DNA of 64,000 nucleotides from an uncultured Ferrovum sp. (GCA_903909215.1 CAIVUX010000038.1:1-64000); one strand, 5' to 3'; counted from the stretch's first letter, positions 30,215 to 42,065 are shown. Notes: a model not told the origin generated them from the letters alone. Program-made: numbers and translations.

Positions 30215-32113
30215 TCATGCGCCTTGTGCGGGTTGGGCGGCGCCAGGGGCCGAGCCCGTTGTGGGTCCTGCTGCCGCAGAGGGCGGCGGAATGGGCGTAG
30301 AGGGTTTGGGTGGGCGCGGAGGGCGTCCCGACATGATGTCCTCAATCTGCTCAGCATCAAGGGTTTCCCATTCCAGCAGCGCATGGGTCATGGCTTCAAT
30401 CTTATCGCGATTGGCTTCAATAAGGCGACGAGCCAAACCATATTGCTCATCAATGATGCGGCGAATTTCTCCGTCCACTTTTTGCATGGTGGATTCGGAT
30501 ACATTTTTATGCGTGGTAATGGAGCGGCCTAAAAACACTTCGCCTTCATTTTCGCCATACACTACGGGGCCCATGCTGTCGGACATGCCCCATTGGGTTA
30601 CCATGCGACGCGCCATTTCTGTGGCGCGTTCAAAGTCGTTACTGGCCCCGGTGGTCATTTGATTCATAAATACTTCTTCGGCGATACGGCCACCAAAGAG
30701 TACGGAAATGTTTTGCAGAATTTGATCGCGGTTCATGCTGTAGCGATCTTCTGTGGGTAATTGCATGGTCACGCCTAAGGCGCGGCCGCGCGGAATAATG
30801 GTGACCTTATGCACGGGGTCCGTGAGGGTCAGTAAGCGCGCCACCACAGCATGGCCAGACTCATGGTAGGCGGTGTTGCGACGCTCCTGTTCGGGCATCA
30901 CCATGGAGCGGCGTTCAGCGCCCATAATGATTTTATCTTTGGCGCGCTCAAAGTCTTCCATATCCACCAAGCGCTTATTAAAACGGGCGGCGAAGAGAGC
31001 CGCTTCGTTCACCAAGTTGGCCAAGTCGGCACCGGAAAATCCCGGTGTGCCACGCGCAATAATATCCGCACGCACGTCCGGTGCCAGCGGCACTTTACGC
31101 ATATGCACCAGTAAAATTTGTTCGCGACCGCGAATATCGGGCAAGGGCACCACTACTTGACGGTCAAAACGACCAGGACGCAAAAGGGCGGGATCTAACA
31201 CATCAGGCCGGTTGGTGGCGGCGATGACAATGACGCCCACAGTGCCTTCAAAACCATCCATCTCCACCAGTAATTGGTTGAGGGTTTGTTCTCGCTCATC
31301 ATTGCCGCCGCCTAAGCCTGCGCCACGCTGACGACCCACCGCATCAATTTCATCGATAAATACAATACAGGGGGCGGTTTTTTTGGCTTGCTCAAACATG
31401 TCGCGCACACGTGCCGCGCCCACGCCCACAAACATTTCTACAAAATCTGAACCTGAAATGCTAAAGAACGGCACCTTGGCTTCGCCCGCGATGGCCCGTG
31501 CCAATAATGTTTTGCCGGTACCAGGACTGCCCACCATCAGCACACCGCGCGGAATGCGGCCGCCCAGTTTTTGAAATTTACCGGGGTCGCGTAAAAACTC
31601 TACCAACTCACCCACTTCTTCTTTGGCTTCATCCACACCCGCCACATCAGCAAAGGTAACAGGGTTGGTGTTTTCATCCAACATGCGCGCACGGCTTTTG
31701 CCGAAAGAAAACGCGCCCCCCTTCCCACCCCCGTTTTGCATTTGGCGCATAAAGAAAATCCACACGCCGATCAGCAGCACCATGGGGAACCAAGACATCA
31801 AGAGGCTCATAAAAATGGAGGGTTCTTCTTCAGGCTTGGCCGATATAGCCACGTTGTATTTCAGCAGATCGCTCACCAACCAAGGATCGGACGGGGAATA
31901 GGAGGTAAAGGCTTTGCCGTCGGTTTTTTCACCGCGCAAGGCGCGCCCGTCGATCACTACCTTGGCAATATGGCCGGCTTTCATCTCGTCAATAAACGAG
32001 GAATAGGTCATAACATCAGTGGTAGGCGCGCGTCCCTGAAATTGATTGACCAACAGCATCAACACCACACCCACAAACAGCCAAACCAAAATGTTTTTGA
32101 AAATATTGTTCAA
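30215..32113 (-). CDS. ftsH: ATP-dependent zinc metalloprotease FtsH
   Basis: A 632-residue membrane-anchored AAA protease that degrades membrane and short-lived cytosolic proteins. Two N-terminal transmembrane helices (about residues 5-25 and 100-122) flank a periplasmic domain; Walker A GSPGTGKT near 195-202, Walker [11 protein letters not shown], and the zinc site HESGH near 417-421. The Pro/Ala-rich C-terminus is long. Start is a TTG at 32113 (MNNIFKN) eight bases after GGAGG. It is 81 bp after rlmE. Confidence 0.97.
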   Translation of the reverse strand: MNNIFKNILVWLFVGVVLMLLVNQFQGRAPTTDVMTYSSFIDEMKAGHIAKVVIDGRALRGEKTDGKAFTSYSPSDPWLVSDLLKYNVAISAKPEEEPSIFMSLLMSWFPMVLLIGVWIFFMRQMQNGGGKGGAFSFGKSRARMLDENTNPVTFADVAGVDEAKEEVGELVEFLRDPGKFQKLGGRIPRGVLMVGSPGTGKTLLARAIAGEAKVPFFSISGSDFVEMFVGVGAARVRDMFEQAKKTAPCIVFIDEIDAVGRQRGAGLGGGNDEREQTLNQLLVEMDGFEGTVGVIVIAATNRPDVLDPALLRPGRFDRQVVVPLPDIRGREQILLVHMRKVPLAPDVRADIIARGTPGFSGADLANLVNEAALFAARFNKRLVDMEDFERAKDKIIMGAERRSMVMPEQERRNTAYHESGHAVVARLLTLTDPVHKVTIIPRGRALGVTMQLPTEDRYSMNRDQILQNISVLFGGRIAEEVFMNQMTTGASNDFERATEMARRMVTQWGMSDSMGPVVYGENEGEVFLGRSITTHKNVSESTMQKVDGEIRRIIDEQYGLARRLIEANRDKIEAMTHALLEWETLDAEQIEDIMSGRPPRPPKPSTPIPPPSAAAGPTTGSAPGAAQPAQGA

Positions 32114-32194
32114 GACATCATCCTCCGCGCGCTGTGCGCAGTGCAAAGGCTTAAAAACAAGCCCAATCTATTATTGTAATCCTAAAAGCGACCT

Positions 32195-32854
32195 TTATTC
32201 ACCGTCTAAATGCCGGGTCAATACAGCCGCCGCATCGGGTTTGAGGGTTTTACCCAAAAGATACACTTCGGTACTGCGGTCGCGCGAAGCCAAAGGTTTG
32301 CGTGTGGCCACCTCTTCAAACACGCCCCGCATCAGCTTGACGAATCCTTCAAAGTCACTGCCGTGGAACACCTTTACCAAAAATTTTCCTTTTTGCTTCA
32401 AGGTGTTAACTGCAAATTCCAAGGCAGCCTCCCATAGTTCCGTGGCGCGCGCTTGGTCATATAGTGCTACCCCACTTATGTTGGGGGCTAAATCGGATAA
32501 AACAAGGTCTGCCTGAGAGGTGGGTAAGGAAGTTGCCAACTGCACCCGCACCGCAGGATCATTAAAGTCCCCTTGGATAAAGTCTACGCCCACCAAAGGG
32601 GCCATGGGCAGAATATCGATGGCCATAACGCGACCGTGGGTTTTAAGGCGCATGCGCGCCACCTGGGACCAACCTCCTGGCGTGGCACCCAAATCCACCA
32701 CTGTCATCCCTGACACCAAAAGATGGTCGCGGTCATCGATTTCCATCAGCTTGTAGGATGCGCGGGAGCGGTAACCTTCTAAACGCGCCTTAATGACAAA
32801 GGGGTCGTTAACATGTTCCCGCATCCAGCCTTTGCTGGTTCGTGTGGGTTTCAT
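32195..32854 (-). CDS. rlmE: 23S rRNA (uridine-2552-2'-O)-methyltransferase
   Basis: A 219-residue Rossmann-fold methyltransferase (FtsJ/RrmJ) that methylates U2552 in the ribosomal A loop. N-terminal RASYKLMEID, SAM-binding VVDLGATPGGWSQVA, and DLVLSDLAPNISGV with the catalytic aspartate are all present. The ATG overlaps the yhbY stop (ATGA). The rlmE-ftsH order is ancient and conserved in proteobacteria. Confidence 0.97.
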   Translation of the reverse strand: MKPTRTSKGWMREHVNDPFVIKARLEGYRSRASYKLMEIDDRDHLLVSGMTVVDLGATPGGWSQVARMRLKTHGRVMAIDILPMAPLVGVDFIQGDFNDPAVRVQLATSLPTSQADLVLSDLAPNISGVALYDQARATELWEAALEFAVNTLKQKGKFLVKVFHGSDFEGFVKLMRGVFEEVATRKPLASRDRSTEVYLLGKTLKPDAAAVLTRHLDGE

Positions 32855-33171
32855 CGGGGCCGATAAATAACCAACACTTTGCCGATCTGTTGTACGGGGG
32901 CGGCCCCTAAACGTTCGCAGAAGCTGTCGCTGATGGAGCGGCGCTCATCGCGCTCACCGCCCAACAGGCGAATTTTAATCAGCTCGTGAGAAATGAGTGC
33001 GCGATGGGCTTCTAGCAACACCGAATCGGTAAGGCCTGCGTTACCCACCATCACCACGGGGTTTAGGGCATGCGCACGGGCGCGCAAGGCGCTGCGTTCA
33101 GCAGGCGTCAGCTGTAAGGGCTTGGCGTTAAGGGGAAGCGTGTTAGCCGTATCGGACGTCGCGGATTTCAT
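32851..33171 (-). CDS. yhbY: CRM-domain RNA-binding protein YhbY
   Basis: A 106-residue CRM-domain protein associated with 50S ribosome assembly. The family stretch LTPAERSALRARAHALNPVVMVG is followed by LLEAHRALISHELIKIRL. I chose ATG 33171 because AGGAGGGG lies nine bases upstream; the upstream in-frame ATG at 33195 has none. The start lies 28 bp inside the greA end. Confidence 0.92.
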   Translation of the reverse strand: MKSATSDTANTLPLNAKPLQLTPAERSALRARAHALNPVVMVGNAGLTDSVLLEAHRALISHELIKIRLLGGERDERRSISDSFCERLGAAPVQQIGKVLVIYRPR

Positions 33172-33619
33172 ATTCTCGTACCCCTCCTGGTGCATTCACC
33201 TCTACCGTGTCACCGGCATATTTGCCAATCAGGGCTCGGGCGATGGGCGAACTAATAGAAATTTTTCCATCCTTAATATCGGCCTCATCTTCACCGACAA
33301 TTTGATAGGTAAACACATCACCCGAGGAAAGGTCTTCCACTTCAACAGTAGAGGCAAACACGCAGCGCCCCTCGGCATCCAATAGTTTGGGGTCAATAAC
33401 CTGCGCATTGGAGATCTTTGATTCCAATTCAATGATGCGCCCCTCAATAAAGCTTTGCCTCTCTTTGGCTGCGTCGTATTCCGCATTTTCGGAGAGATCG
33501 CCTTGGGCCCGCGCCTCACTAATGGCCTGAATCACTGCCGGGCGCTGCACATGTTTAAGGTTATGAAGCTCGGCCTTAAGGCGCTCCGCTCCCACAACCG
33601 TTAAGGGGACTTTAATCAT
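33143..33619 (-). CDS. greA: Transcription elongation factor GreA
   Basis: A 158-residue factor that rescues backtracked RNA polymerase by stimulating transcript cleavage. The coiled-coil N-terminus carries [22 protein letters not shown] with the acidic tip residues, followed by the FKBP-like C-terminal domain. Its ATG overlaps the carB stop (ATGA). Usual length. Confidence 0.97.
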   Translation of the reverse strand: MIKVPLTVVGAERLKAELHNLKHVQRPAVIQAISEARAQGDLSENAEYDAAKERQSFIEGRIIELESKISNAQVIDPKLLDAEGRCVFASTVEVEDLSSGDVFTYQIVGEDEADIKDGKISISSPIARALIGKYAGDTVEVNAPGGVREYEIRDVRYG

Positions 33620-36600
33620 ACTGGGGCTCCCGCCTGATCAATTTGCTTATGTAAACTTTGTAAATCGTAAATACCCAGACTTTTGCTTTTGGTCAGCTGC
33701 ATGCCCAAACAGGCGGCGCGAGCACCGGCTAAGGTGGTGTAGTACGTCACCCGCCCTTGCAAGGCAGCGTTACGAATGGACCAAGAATCTTGCACTGCAC
33801 GCGGCAGGTCTTCCACAGTGTTGATGATGAGGCTAATCTCGCCATTCTTCACCATGTCTACAATATGAGGACGGCCTTCAGCTACTTTATTCACGGGTGT
33901 GACTTTAAGGCCCGCCTCAAGCAACGCCGCGCAAGTACCCCGTGTAGCCACCAAAGCGAATCCCAACTCGCACAGATTACGGCCAATTTCAACCACGCGC
34001 AATTTATCGGCATTTTTTACGCTAATAAATGCTTTTCCGCCAGTGGGCAGCTTTACGCTGGCCGCTAATTGCGACTTCACAAAGGCTTCGGCAAAGGTGC
34101 TGCCCACTCCCATTACTTCGCCGGTGGACTTCATCTCAGGACCCAAAATGGTGTCCACGCCAGGGAATTTAATAAAGGGAAAAACCGCTTCTTTCACAGA
34201 GAAATGAGGTGGAATAATTTCGTGCAGCACGCCCTGCGACTTCAGGCTTTGGCCCACCATACAGCGCGCCGCCACCTTGGCCAGTTGTCGCCCAGTGGCT
34301 TTGGCCACATAGGGCACCGTGCGTGATGCCCGTGGATTAACTTCCAACACGTAAACTGTGTCCCCTTGAATGGCAAACTGCACATTCATAAGCCCCACCA
34401 CGCCCAACTCTTTGGCCATGGCCACGGTTTGGCGGCGCAACTCATTTTGCAAGTCTGCAGATAGACTAAAGGGGGGCAAGGAACAGGCCGAATCACCCGA
34501 ATGCACACCCGCTTGTTCGATATGCTCCATGATGCCGCCAATCACCACTTGTTCGCCATCGCAAACCGCATCCACATCCACTTCAATGGCGTCGTTTAAA
34601 AAACGATCCAGCAAGATAGGCGCGTCGCGCGTCACGGCCACTCCGTTCATACCATCGGTATCAGAGACCACATCGCGTAAATATTTTTCTAAATCAGCGG
34701 GGGTATGCACAATTTGCATGGCCCGCCCGCCCAACACATAGCTTGGCCGCACCACCATGGGGTAGCCCAAGTCTGCGGCCAAGGCCAGCGTAGAGGCGCG
34801 ATCAAAAGCCGTGCGGTTTTCTGGTTGACGCAGTTTTAAATCATGCAGCATTTGTTGAAAACGCTTGCGGTCTTCTGCGCGATCAATACTGTCCGGCGGC
34901 GTGCCAATAATGGGCACTCCTGCAGCCTCTAGGCCACGCGCCAACTTCAGTGGGGTCTGACCCCCAAACTGCACAATCACACCCGTGGGTTTTTCGATGG
35001 CCACAATTTCCAGCACATCCTCTAGAGTTAGTGGCTCGAAGTACAAGCGGTCTGAAGTGTCGTAGTCGGTTGACACTGTTTCGGGATTGCAATTCACCAT
35101 GATGGTTTCATAACCATCTTGGCGCAAGGCTAGCGCCGCATGCACGCAACAGTAATCAAACTCGATGCCTTGCCCAATACGATTGGGTCCGCCGCCCAAG
35201 ACCATAATTTTTTTGTTGTTGGTGGGCGCGGCTTCGCACTCTTCTTCGTAAGTGGAGTATTGATAAGCGGTGTTGGTAGAAAATTCTGCAGCACAAGTAT
35301 CCACGCGCTTATACACCGGACGCACCTTCATGGCATGGCGATGGGCGCGAACTTGATGCTCATCAGTGGCCAATAGTTCTGCTATGCGCCGGTCCGAGAA
35401 ACCTTTGCGTTTTAAGGCGCGCATTTTGGGCTCGTTGAGCGCGCTCAACGCTTGGCCGCGCAACGCTTCCTCTTCTTGAACCAAATCTTCAATTTCGGCC
35501 AAGAACCACGGGTCGATGTGGGACAGGCGATAAATTTCATCGCGCGTCATACCCAATCGGAATGCGCCCGCCACATGCCATAAGCGATAAGGTCCAGGGT
35601 TGGCCAATTCCGCTTCTACTTCCGCGCGATCGCCCGGTAGCTCATCCAACCCATTGGCCCCCGTTTCTAATCCGCGCAGAGCTTTTTGCAAGGACTCCTG
35701 AAAGGAGCGGCCGATGGCCATCACTTCGCCCACAGATTTCATTTGTGTGGTGAGGCGGTCGTTGGCTTGCGGAAACTTTTCGAAAGCAAAACGCGGCACC
35801 TTGGTCACCACGTAATCAATGCTGGGCTCAAAAGAAGCCGGTGTGGCACCGCCGGTAATGTCGTTCTTCAATTCGTCTAAGGTGTAACCCACGGCCAACT
35901 TAGCCGCCACCTTGGCAATGGGGAAGCCCGTGGCCTTAGAGGCCAATGCCGAAGAGCGCGACACGCGTGGGTTCATTTCAATCACGATCATGCGCCCATC
36001 TACGGGGTTGATGGCAAACTGCACGTTAGAACCGCCGGTTTCCACACCAATTTCGCGCAGCACCGCCAAAGAGGCATCGCGCATGATTTGATATTCTTTA
36101 TCGGTGAGGGTTTGTGCGGGCGCCACGGTGATAGAGTCGCCTGTATGCACACCCATGGCGTCCAAGTTTTCGATGGAGCAAATGATGATGCAATTGTCTT
36201 TGCAATCGCGCACCACCTCCATTTCAAATTCTTTCCAACCAATCACAGACTCTTCCACCAACAATTCACGGGTGGGAGATGCATCCAAACCCCGTTCACA
36301 AATTTCTAAAAATTCTTGTTGATTATAGGCAATACCGCCGCCACTGCCGCCCATGGTGAAGGAGGGACGAATAATGGCAGGAAAACCCACCAGGGCTTGC
36401 ACCTGCATGGCTTCTTCAAGGCTATGGGCAATGTTGGAGCGTGGGGTAGAAAGCCCAATGCGCGTCATAGCCGCCTTAAACTTTTCGCGATCTTCTGCTT
36501 TGTCGATGGCTTCTTTGCGCGCACCGATCATTTCTACATTGTATTTATCCAACACGCCTTCGCGCGCCAAATCCAGCGCGCAATTTAATGCCGTCTGTCC

Positions 36601-36873
36601 ACCCATAGTGGGCAGCAGCGCATCGGGGCGCTCTTTTTCGATAATCTGTTCGATGGTTTTCCAGGTGATGGGTTCGATGTACGTCACATCGGCCATTTCA
36701 GGATCGGTCATGATGGTGGCGGGATTGGAATTCACCAAAATGACCCGATAGCCTTCTTCGCGCAGCGCCTTACAGGCTTGCGCGCCGGAATAATCAAACT
36801 CACAGGCCTGTCCAATCACAATGGGACCGGCGCCGATGATGAGGATGGACTTAATGTCTAAACGCTTGGGCAT
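33616..36873 (-). CDS. carB: Carbamoyl-phosphate synthase large subunit
   Basis: A 1085-residue enzyme with two homologous ATP-grasp halves and a C-terminal allosteric MGS-like domain, making carbamoyl phosphate for pyrimidines and arginine. Each half begins with a typical loop: [20 protein letters not shown] and [27 protein letters not shown](A/T)GACCCC palindrome falls on the conserved motif [10 protein letters not shown] near residue 636. It follows carA by 8 bp and overlaps greA by 4. Confidence 0.98.
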   Translation of the reverse strand: MPKRLDIKSILIIGAGPIVIGQACEFDYSGAQACKALREEGYRVILVNSNPATIMTDPEMADVTYIEPITWKTIEQIIEKERPDALLPTMGGQTALNCALDLAREGVLDKYNVEMIGARKEAIDKAEDREKFKAAMTRIGLSTPRSNIAHSLEEAMQVQALVGFPAIIRPSFTMGGSGGGIAYNQQEFLEICERGLDASPTRELLVEESVIGWKEFEMEVVRDCKDNCIIICSIENLDAMGVHTGDSITVAPAQTLTDKEYQIMRDASLAVLREIGVETGGSNVQFAINPVDGRMIVIEMNPRVSRSSALASKATGFPIAKVAAKLAVGYTLDELKNDITGGATPASFEPSIDYVVTKVPRFAFEKFPQANDRLTTQMKSVGEVMAIGRSFQESLQKALRGLETGANGLDELPGDRAEVEAELANPGPYRLWHVAGAFRLGMTRDEIYRLSHIDPWFLAEIEDLVQEEEALRGQALSALNEPKMRALKRKGFSDRRIAELLATDEHQVRAHRHAMKVRPVYKRVDTCAAEFSTNTAYQYSTYEEECEAAPTNNKKIMVLGGGPNRIGQGIEFDYCCVHAALALRQDGYETIMVNCNPETVSTDYDTSDRLYFEPLTLEDVLEIVAIEKPTGVIVQFGGQTPLKLARGLEAAGVPIIGTPPDSIDRAEDRKRFQQMLHDLKLRQPENRTAFDRASTLALAADLGYPMVVRPSYVLGGRAMQIVHTPADLEKYLRDVVSDTDGMNGVAVTRDAPILLDRFLNDAIEVDVDAVCDGEQVVIGGIMEHIEQAGVHSGDSACSLPPFSLSADLQNELRRQTVAMAKELGVVGLMNVQFAIQGDTVYVLEVNPRASRTVPYVAKATGRQLAKVAARCMVGQSLKSQGVLHEIIPPHFSVKEAVFPFIKFPGVDTILGPEMKSTGEVMGVGSTFAEAFVKSQLAASVKLPTGGKAFISVKNADKLRVVEIGRNLCELGFALVATRGTCAALLEAGLKVTPVNKVAEGRPHIVDMVKNGEISLIINTVEDLPRAVQDSWSIRNAALQGRVTYYTTLAGARAACLGMQLTKSKSLGIYDLQSLHKQIDQAGAPV
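34952..34964. repeat. GGGGTCTGACCCC palindrome within a conserved carB motif
   Basis: An exact 13-mer read on the minus strand as part of GGG GGT CAG ACC CCA (GGQTP). Because GGQTPLKLA is a family-wide CarB motif, this copy is probably native codon choice and not an inserted element. Confidence 0.5.
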
Positions 36874-36881
36874 GGTTTTTT

Positions 36882-38045
36882 CTAGACTTTCGCGGCTTGC
36901 ATAAGGGATACAAAGTGATCGAACAATTCACCGGCTTCGTGCGGACCTGGGCTGGCCTCAGGGTGTCCCTGAAAACCAAAGGCCGGTTTGTCGGTGCGTG
37001 CGATGCCTTGCAAACTATCATCAAACAATGATTTATGCGTCACGCGCAGATGGGCCGGCAGCGTAGCAGGATCTACGGCAAAACCATGGTTCTGGCTGGT
37101 GATCATGACCCGCCCCGACTCCAAAGTTTGCACGGGGTGGTTGGCGCCATGATGACCAAATTTCATTTTTAGGGTGCGCGCACCGGAGGCCAGACCCAAC
37201 AGCTGGTGGCCTAAGCAAATGCCAAATAAGGGCACGGCAGCGTCTAAAAGTTCGCGAATGGCTTGAATGGCGTAATCGCAAGGTTCAGGGTCACCCGGGC
37301 CATTGGAGAGAAACACGCCGTGGGGCTTCATGCGCAGTACCTCTGCAGCCGGTGTGGTGGCGGGAACCACCGTCACCTCACAACCGCGATCCACCAGCAT
37401 GCGCAGAATGTTGCGCTTCACACCAAAGTCGTAAGCCACTACTTTGAAGGTAGGGGCGCTGAGTGTTATGGGCATCTGGCCCAAACGCCAACTGCCCTCG
37501 CTCCACAGGTACGGTTTTTTACAGGTCACCACCTTAGCCAAGTCCATGCCAGCCAGACCCGGAAATGCACGTGCCGCTTTAATGGCCTGTGCTTCATCGA
37601 GCAGCTCACCCTTCATGCCCGTCATGATGCAACCACTTTGCGCACCCTTCTCGCGCAGTAAACGCGTCAAGCGACGGGTGTCGATACCGGCAATGGCCAC
37701 CACCTTGCGCTGGGCCAAGTATTCCGGCAAGCCTTGCTGCGAGCGCCAGTTGGAAAGCAATCGTGGCAAATCACGAATAACAAGTCCCGCTGCGGCCACA
37801 ATGTCGGACTCGGCATCTTCTGCGGTAACGCCCACGTTGCCGATGTGCGGATAGGTGAGCGTGACTATTTGCTGGGCATAGGACAGGTCGGTGAGAATTT
37901 CTTGATAGCCTGTCATGGCGGTGTTAAAGACCACCTCCCCCACAGAACTGCCCAGCGCCCCGATGGATTGCCCCCGAAACACCGATCCGTCCGCCAATAC
38001 TAAAATGGCGGGCACGGTCGTTGTTGCGGTATTGGCATCAGCCAT
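36882..38045 (-). CDS. carA: Carbamoyl-phosphate synthase small subunit
   Basis: A 387-residue glutamine amidotransferase that supplies ammonia to CarB. The class I triad is present: nucleophile in [15 protein letters not shown], histidine and glutamate in [16 protein letters not shown]. The N-terminal domain begins [21 protein letters not shown] lies about ten bases before the ATG. It has its own promoter and a leader hairpin upstream. Confidence 0.98.
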   Translation of the reverse strand: MADANTATTTVPAILVLADGSVFRGQSIGALGSSVGEVVFNTAMTGYQEILTDLSYAQQIVTLTYPHIGNVGVTAEDAESDIVAAAGLVIRDLPRLLSNWRSQQGLPEYLAQRKVVAIAGIDTRRLTRLLREKGAQSGCIMTGMKGELLDEAQAIKAARAFPGLAGMDLAKVVTCKKPYLWSEGSWRLGQMPITLSAPTFKVVAYDFGVKRNILRMLVDRGCEVTVVPATTPAAEVLRMKPHGVFLSNGPGDPEPCDYAIQAIRELLDAAVPLFGICLGHQLLGLASGARTLKMKFGHHGANHPVQTLESGRVMITSQNHGFAVDPATLPAHLRVTHKSLFDDSLQGIARTDKPAFGFQGHPEASPGPHEAGELFDHFVSLMQAAKV

Positions 38046-38077
38046 TACAAGAGCGCTCCGATGGGGTTAGATATGCA

Positions 38078-38112
38078 AAACGGGAAGGACGCTGTGCGCG
38101 ACATTCCCGTTT
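38078..38112 (-). terminator. carA leader hairpin (attenuator-like)
   Basis: A perfect nine-base inverted repeat, AAACGGGAA/TTCCCGTTT, encloses a 17-base GC-rich loop. Read on the minus strand, the stem is followed by a further T (TTTT in all), like an intrinsic terminator. It begins only about six bases after the predicted transcription start of the carA promoter and ends about 32 bases before the carA ATG, so it lies in the carA leader as well as downstream of dapB. Confidence 0.55.
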
Positions 38113-38124
38113 CCGATTGGTGGA

Positions 38125-38153
38125 ATTATACCTCAAGCGTGGGTATGGATCAA
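38125..38153 (-). promoter_or_regulatory. Predicted sigma-70 promoter of carA
   Basis: On the minus strand TTGATC (-35) is followed after 17 bases by a perfect TATAAT (-10). Transcription would start near 38118, giving a leader of about 70 bases that contains the AAACGGGAA hairpin. Confidence 0.65.
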
Positions 38154-38169
38154 ATCCTGACGCAGGATT

Positions 38170-38979
38170 TTACAGTGCTTTTAGACCCAAAACATCCCGC
38201 ATATCGTATAAGCCCGCGCTGCGCTGGGCAATAAAACGAGCGGCTTGCAAGGCGCCCAAAGCAAAAGTAGCGCGGCTACTGGCTTTGTGAGTAATTTCCA
38301 CTCGCTCGCCCAGCCCTAAAAAGGCCACTGTGTGATCTCCTACCACATCACCACCGCGTACAGTGGCAAAGCCGATGGTGTTGGGATCCCGCTCGCCAGT
38401 CACCCCTTCGCGGCCATAAACCGCCACATCAGCCAGTTTTTGACCCCGTGCTTGGGCCACCGCTTCACCCATGCGCAACGCCGTACCGGAGGGCGCATCC
38501 ACCTTATGGCGGTGGTGCGCTTCGGTAATTTCCACGTCAAAACCCGGTTGCAACACGCGTGCCGCCAACTCCAGTAAGGCCAAGGTAACATTCACCCCCA
38601 TGCTCATATTGGGGGCAAAAACGATGGGAATATGGGCGCTGGCCTCTTGAATCAGCTTCTTTTGTTCGTCATTAAACCCCGTAGTGCCAATTACCATGCC
38701 GCATTTGGCTCTTTGGCACGCCGCTAAGTGGGCCAGAGTGCCTTCAGGGCGGGTAAAATCGATCAATACGGTATTGCGGGATAAAGCTTCCGCCACTTGA
38801 TCCGTAATCGTGATGGCGCAGGATTGCCCCACCCAATCCCCAGGATTGCGGCCCAACATGGGGTGCCCCTGTTGCTCGAGGGCGCCTGTCAGGACTAAGT
38901 CTTGTGCGCTCAATACCGCCTCAATCAGGGCGCGGCCCATACGGCCATTGGCACCGGCAATACAGACATTTGTTACCAC
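38170..38979 (-). CDS. dapB: 4-hydroxy-tetrahydrodipicolinate reductase
   Basis: A roughly 270-residue NAD(P)H-dependent enzyme of lysine and diaminopimelate synthesis. The dinucleotide fold is [17 protein letters not shown]; the substrate site is [18 protein letters not shown]. No ATG is available; I took the GTG at 38979, which overlaps the bamE stop, but GTG codons three and four positions further upstream are equally possible. It forms an operon with bamE. Confidence 0.95.
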   Translation of the reverse strand: MVTNVCIAGANGRMGRALIEAVLSAQDLVLTGALEQQGHPMLGRNPGDWVGQSCAITITDQVAEALSRNTVLIDFTRPEGTLAHLAACQRAKCGMVIGTTGFNDEQKKLIQEASAHIPIVFAPNMSMGVNVTLALLELAARVLQPGFDVEITEAHHRHKVDAPSGTALRMGEAVAQARGQKLADVAVYGREGVTGERDPNTIGFATVRGGDVVGDHTVAFLGLGERVEITHKASSRATFALGALQAARFIAQRSAGLYDMRDVLGLKAL

Positions 38980-39359
38980 GGCCACCACCAAGAACTCTTC
39001 TTCACCACAGGAGCGGGTAAAGGAGCGGGCTGCGGCGCCCCCTCAGGAGCCACGTAATTGGTCACAAAGCGCTCTAACTTCTCATCCTTGAAAAATACCG
39101 TGAGGTTTTGCGGTTGGTCCAACTTGCCGCCTTTGCGGGTGTAATACACATAATCCCATCGGTTGGCATGAAAGGGATCGGCCAAGAGGGGAGTGCCCAG
39201 GGTAAAGCTGACCTGGGCGCGCGTCATGCCCTCCTTGAGGCGAGCGGTCATTTCGGCGTCAATCACTACACCTTGCTGAATATTCACCTTATACGGCCTC
39301 AATGAGCAAGCGCCTAAGGTAAGGGTGGCCAGTAGCAGTACTAGGGCAAAACGAATCAT
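38973..39359 (-). CDS. bamE: Outer membrane assembly lipoprotein BamE (SmpA)
   Basis: A 128-residue lipoprotein of the BAM complex that inserts beta-barrel proteins. A signal peptide ends in the lipobox LTLGAC, and the conserved [19 protein letters not shown] and [11 protein letters not shown] follow. The mature protein should be anchored in the inner leaflet of the outer membrane. The tail ends WWWPW. It is divergent from fur, a conserved pairing. Confidence 0.95.
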   Translation of the reverse strand: MIRFALVLLLATLTLGACSLRPYKVNIQQGVVIDAEMTARLKEGMTRAQVSFTLGTPLLADPFHANRWDYVYYTRKGGKLDQPQNLTVFFKDEKLERFVTNYVAPEGAPQPAPLPAPVVKKSSWWWPW

Positions 39360-39392
39360 GGGATGCACTCAACGAAATTCAGACAATCCGCC

Positions 39393-39398
39393 TATAAT
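39393..39398 (+). promoter_or_regulatory. Candidate -10 for fur, overlapping bamE promoter region
   Basis: A perfect TATAAT lies 28 bases before the fur ATG in a 67-bp divergent region; the opposite strand reads TATTAT at almost the same place and could serve bamE. No convincing -35 is visible. Confidence 0.4.
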
Positions 39399-39426
39399 AC
39401 CCCATCTTAACTCAAACCCCTCTCCC

Positions 39427-39852
39427 ATGAGCGCATCCCAAGACCTCAATGAAATGGGTCTCAAGGCTACCCTTCCCCGCCTTAAGGTGCTAAGCCTGTT
39501 TGAAAACTCAGACTCACGGCACTTAAGCGCCGAGGATGTGTACAAGCGGCTCATGCAAGAAGGTATGGAGATTGGCTTGGCCACGGTGTACCGGGTGTTA
39601 ACCCAATTTGAGCAGGCGGGTCTTCTGGTGCGCCACCATTTTGAAAGTGATAAGGCGGTGTTCGAGCTTAATCACGGCGAGCATCACGACCATCTGGTGT
39701 GCTTACAATGCGGTCATGTGGAAGAATTCTACGATGCTGAAATTGAAAAGCGCCAAGCCCGTGTGGCAAAAGATCGTGGCTTTGCCATTCACGATCACTC
39801 CCTCCACCTCTACGCTGATTGCCTAAAAGAAGACTGCCCCCACAAGAAATAG
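39427..39852 (+). CDS. fur: Ferric uptake regulator
   Basis: A 141-residue metal-dependent repressor. The winged helix holds [17 protein letters not shown]; metal sites are [18 protein letters not shown] and the C-terminal pair CLKEDC, which with the first pair likely binds structural zinc. The start is the ATG at 39427 ([11 protein letters not shown]), though the ribosome site is weak. Divergent from bamE; converges with sucD across a palindrome pair. Confidence 0.96.
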   Translation: MSASQDLNEMGLKATLPRLKVLSLFENSDSRHLSAEDVYKRLMQEGMEIGLATVYRVLTQFEQAGLLVRHHFESDKAVFELNHGEHHDHLVCLQCGHVEEFYDAEIEKRQARVAKDRGFAIHDHSLHLYADCLKEDCPHKK

Positions 39853-39858
39853 GGAGTA

Positions 39859-39888
39859 GGGGTCAGACCCCACCCGGGGTCTGACCCC
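39859..39888. repeat. Palindrome pair between fur and sucD
   Basis: GGGGTCAGACCCC and GGGGTCTGACCCC spaced by ACCC, a 13-bp inverted repeat in the 45-bp gap between two convergent genes. It could serve as a bidirectional stop signal, though neither side has the T-run of a classical terminator. Confidence 0.9.
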
Positions 39889-39897
39889 AAAAAGAGG

Positions 39898-40773
39898 CTA
39901 CAGTACAGAAAGCAAGGTTTTACCCATCTCCGCTGGATTTCGGGTCACCTTAATGCCGCACTCTTCCATCACAGCCAACTTTTCTTGAGCAGTTCCCTTG
40001 CCACCGGAAATAATGGCCCCCGCGTGACCCATGCGTTTTCCTGGAGGAGCGGTAATCCCTGCAATGAAACCAATCACGGGTTTGGTCATATGTTCTTTAA
40101 TCCAGTACGCGCACAGCTCTTCATCGCTGCCGCCAATCTCACCCACCATAATCACCGCTTCGGTTTCGGGATCGTCATTAAATAACTTCAACACATCAAT
40201 ATGCTTCATGCCATTCACGGGATCGCCCCCAATACCCACGCAAGAGGATTGGCCCAGCCCCAATTCACGCAGCTGCCCCACGGCTTCGTACGTTAACGTG
40301 CCCGAACGCGACACCACGCCAATGGGGCCTTTTTTGTGAATGTGGCCCGGCATAATGCCAATTTTAATTTCATCTGGCGTAATTAAACCGGGGCAATTAG
40401 GCCCAATCAAGCGGGTTTTACGGCCCTGCATTTTATAGCGTGTGCGAATCATGTCGCGCACCGGGATGCCTTCGGTAATACAAATCACCAAATCCAAATC
40501 AGCCTCTACCGCTTCATCAATGGCAGCAGCGGCAAAAGGGGGCGGCACGTAAATAACCGACACGGTGGCGCCGGTGGCTTCTTTGGCCTCTTTCACATTT
40601 TCAAAAATGGGAATGCTTTCATAGAATTGTCCGCCCTTCTTAGGCGTGACACCTGCCACAAAACAGTTGGCCCCGTTGGCGTACTCTAAACACATCTTGG
40701 TGTGAAACATCCCAGTCTTTCCGGTGATGCCCTGAGTGATCACGCGTGAATTTTTATTAATTAAGATAGACAT
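39898..40773 (-). CDS. sucD: Succinyl-CoA synthetase alpha subunit
   Basis: A 291-residue subunit that binds CoA and carries the phosphohistidine intermediate of the citric acid cycle enzyme. Motifs: [15 protein letters not shown] at the CoA site and [17 protein letters not shown], with the phosphorylated histidine. It starts 1 bp after the sucC stop. The standard sucC-sucD order is kept. Confidence 0.98.
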   Translation of the reverse strand: MSILINKNSRVITQGITGKTGMFHTKMCLEYANGANCFVAGVTPKKGGQFYESIPIFENVKEAKEATGATVSVIYVPPPFAAAAIDEAVEADLDLVICITEGIPVRDMIRTRYKMQGRKTRLIGPNCPGLITPDEIKIGIMPGHIHKKGPIGVVSRSGTLTYEAVGQLRELGLGQSSCVGIGGDPVNGMKHIDVLKLFNDDPETEAVIMVGEIGGSDEELCAYWIKEHMTKPVIGFIAGITAPPGKRMGHAGAIISGGKGTAQEKLAVMEECGIKVTRNPAEMGKTLLSVL

Positions 40774-40774
40774 G

Positions 40775-41938
40775 TTATTTCCTTATGGCTTCTACTACTT
40801 TCGCAGCAGCATCGGCCATATTAGAAGCCGAGATAATGGGAAGGCCGGAATCGACTAGAATTTTTTTGCCCAGTTCTACGTTAGTGCCTTCCAAGCGCAC
40901 CACCAGCGGCACCGACAGTTTCACTTCACGCGCCGCAGCCACCACCCCTTCTGCAATCACATCGCACTTCATGATGCCGCCAAAGATATTCACCAGAATA
41001 GCCTTGACGTTGGAGTTATTCAGCATCAACTTAAACGCTTCGGTGACTTTTTCGGTGGTGGCGCCGCCGCCCACATCTAAGAAGTTGGCCGGGCTGCCGC
41101 CGTAGAGTTTGACGATATCCATGGTGGCCATGGCCAATCCAGCCCCATTCACTAAGCAGCCGATGTTGCCATCCAGTGAGATGTAGGAAAGGTCAAATTT
41201 TGAGGCGGCAATTTCATTGGGATCTTCTTCATCCAAATCGCGTAAGGCGGTAATTTCGGGATGACGATAGAGTGCATTAGAATCAAAATTCATTTTCGCA
41301 TCCAGCGCCACCACACGTCCGTCGCCGGTCACCACCATGGGATTAATTTCTGCCAAGCTGGCATCGGTTTCATCAAAGGCGCGATACAGACCTTGCAGTA
41401 ACACACGCGCCTGCGGCACCAGTTCGGCGGGCACACCAATCTTAGTGGCCACGGAATCGGCGTCTTTATCCAACAGCCCTTTCATGGGGTCAATAAAAAT
41501 AGTGTGGATTTTTTCTGGTGTGTGGGCAGCCACTTCTTCAATATCCATGCCGCCCTCGGAGCTGGCCATGAGTGCCACGCGCTGCGTGCCGCGATCCACA
41601 ACCATGCCAATATAGAGTTCTTTCTTAATATCCGCGCCCTCTTCAATCAGTAGGCGACGCACTTTCTGACCCTCAGGTCCGGTTTGGTGTGTGATGAGCT
41701 GCATGCCAAAAATATCCTTAGCAAAGGCTTCCAATTCAGCAGGGGACTTGGCCACTTTAACGCCGCCGCCCTTACCGCGCCCACCGGCGTGAATTTGCGC
41801 TTTCACCACAGCCACGGGCCCACCTAGGGTTTTGGCGGCAGTAATGGCCTCTGCCACAGAAAAACAGGGAATGCCGCGCGGGGTGACCACGCCGTAATGA
41901 CGCAGAATTTCCTTGGCTTGATATTCATGGATCTTCAT
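40775..41938 (-). CDS. sucC: Succinyl-CoA synthetase beta subunit
   Basis: A 387-residue ATP-grasp subunit that binds succinate and nucleotide. It starts [12 protein letters not shown], which fixes the start at 41938 (AAGG upstream); [17 protein letters not shown] is the ATP-grasp lead and [11 protein letters not shown] occurs here as [11 protein letters not shown]. Forms ATP or GTP while converting succinyl-CoA to succinate. No other TCA genes are near. Confidence 0.98.
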   Translation of the reverse strand: MKIHEYQAKEILRHYGVVTPRGIPCFSVAEAITAAKTLGGPVAVVKAQIHAGGRGKGGGVKVAKSPAELEAFAKDIFGMQLITHQTGPEGQKVRRLLIEEGADIKKELYIGMVVDRGTQRVALMASSEGGMDIEEVAAHTPEKIHTIFIDPMKGLLDKDADSVATKIGVPAELVPQARVLLQGLYRAFDETDASLAEINPMVVTGDGRVVALDAKMNFDSNALYRHPEITALRDLDEEDPNEIAASKFDLSYISLDGNIGCLVNGAGLAMATMDIVKLYGGSPANFLDVGGGATTEKVTEAFKLMLNNSNVKAILVNIFGGIMKCDVIAEGVVAAAREVKLSVPLVVRLEGTNVELGKKILVDSGLPIISASNMADAAAKVVEAIRK

Positions 41939-42065
41939 TAATGAGCCTTTATTATCGGTTAAGGTTGTCAGGCCACGAGGGGCCATCACCATTCATGTTG
42001 CCGTAAAAAACAAATGATTCTACCAAACGCTGGGGAGTAAAAAATTGACGGTTATCAACATCACC

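Noticed and set aside
34952-34964. Palindrome copy in carB as an insertion
   Set aside because: It falls on the family-wide motif [10 protein letters not shown], so the residues predate the element. I list the match but do not count it as an insertion; at most codon choice or gene conversion made the DNA match exact.
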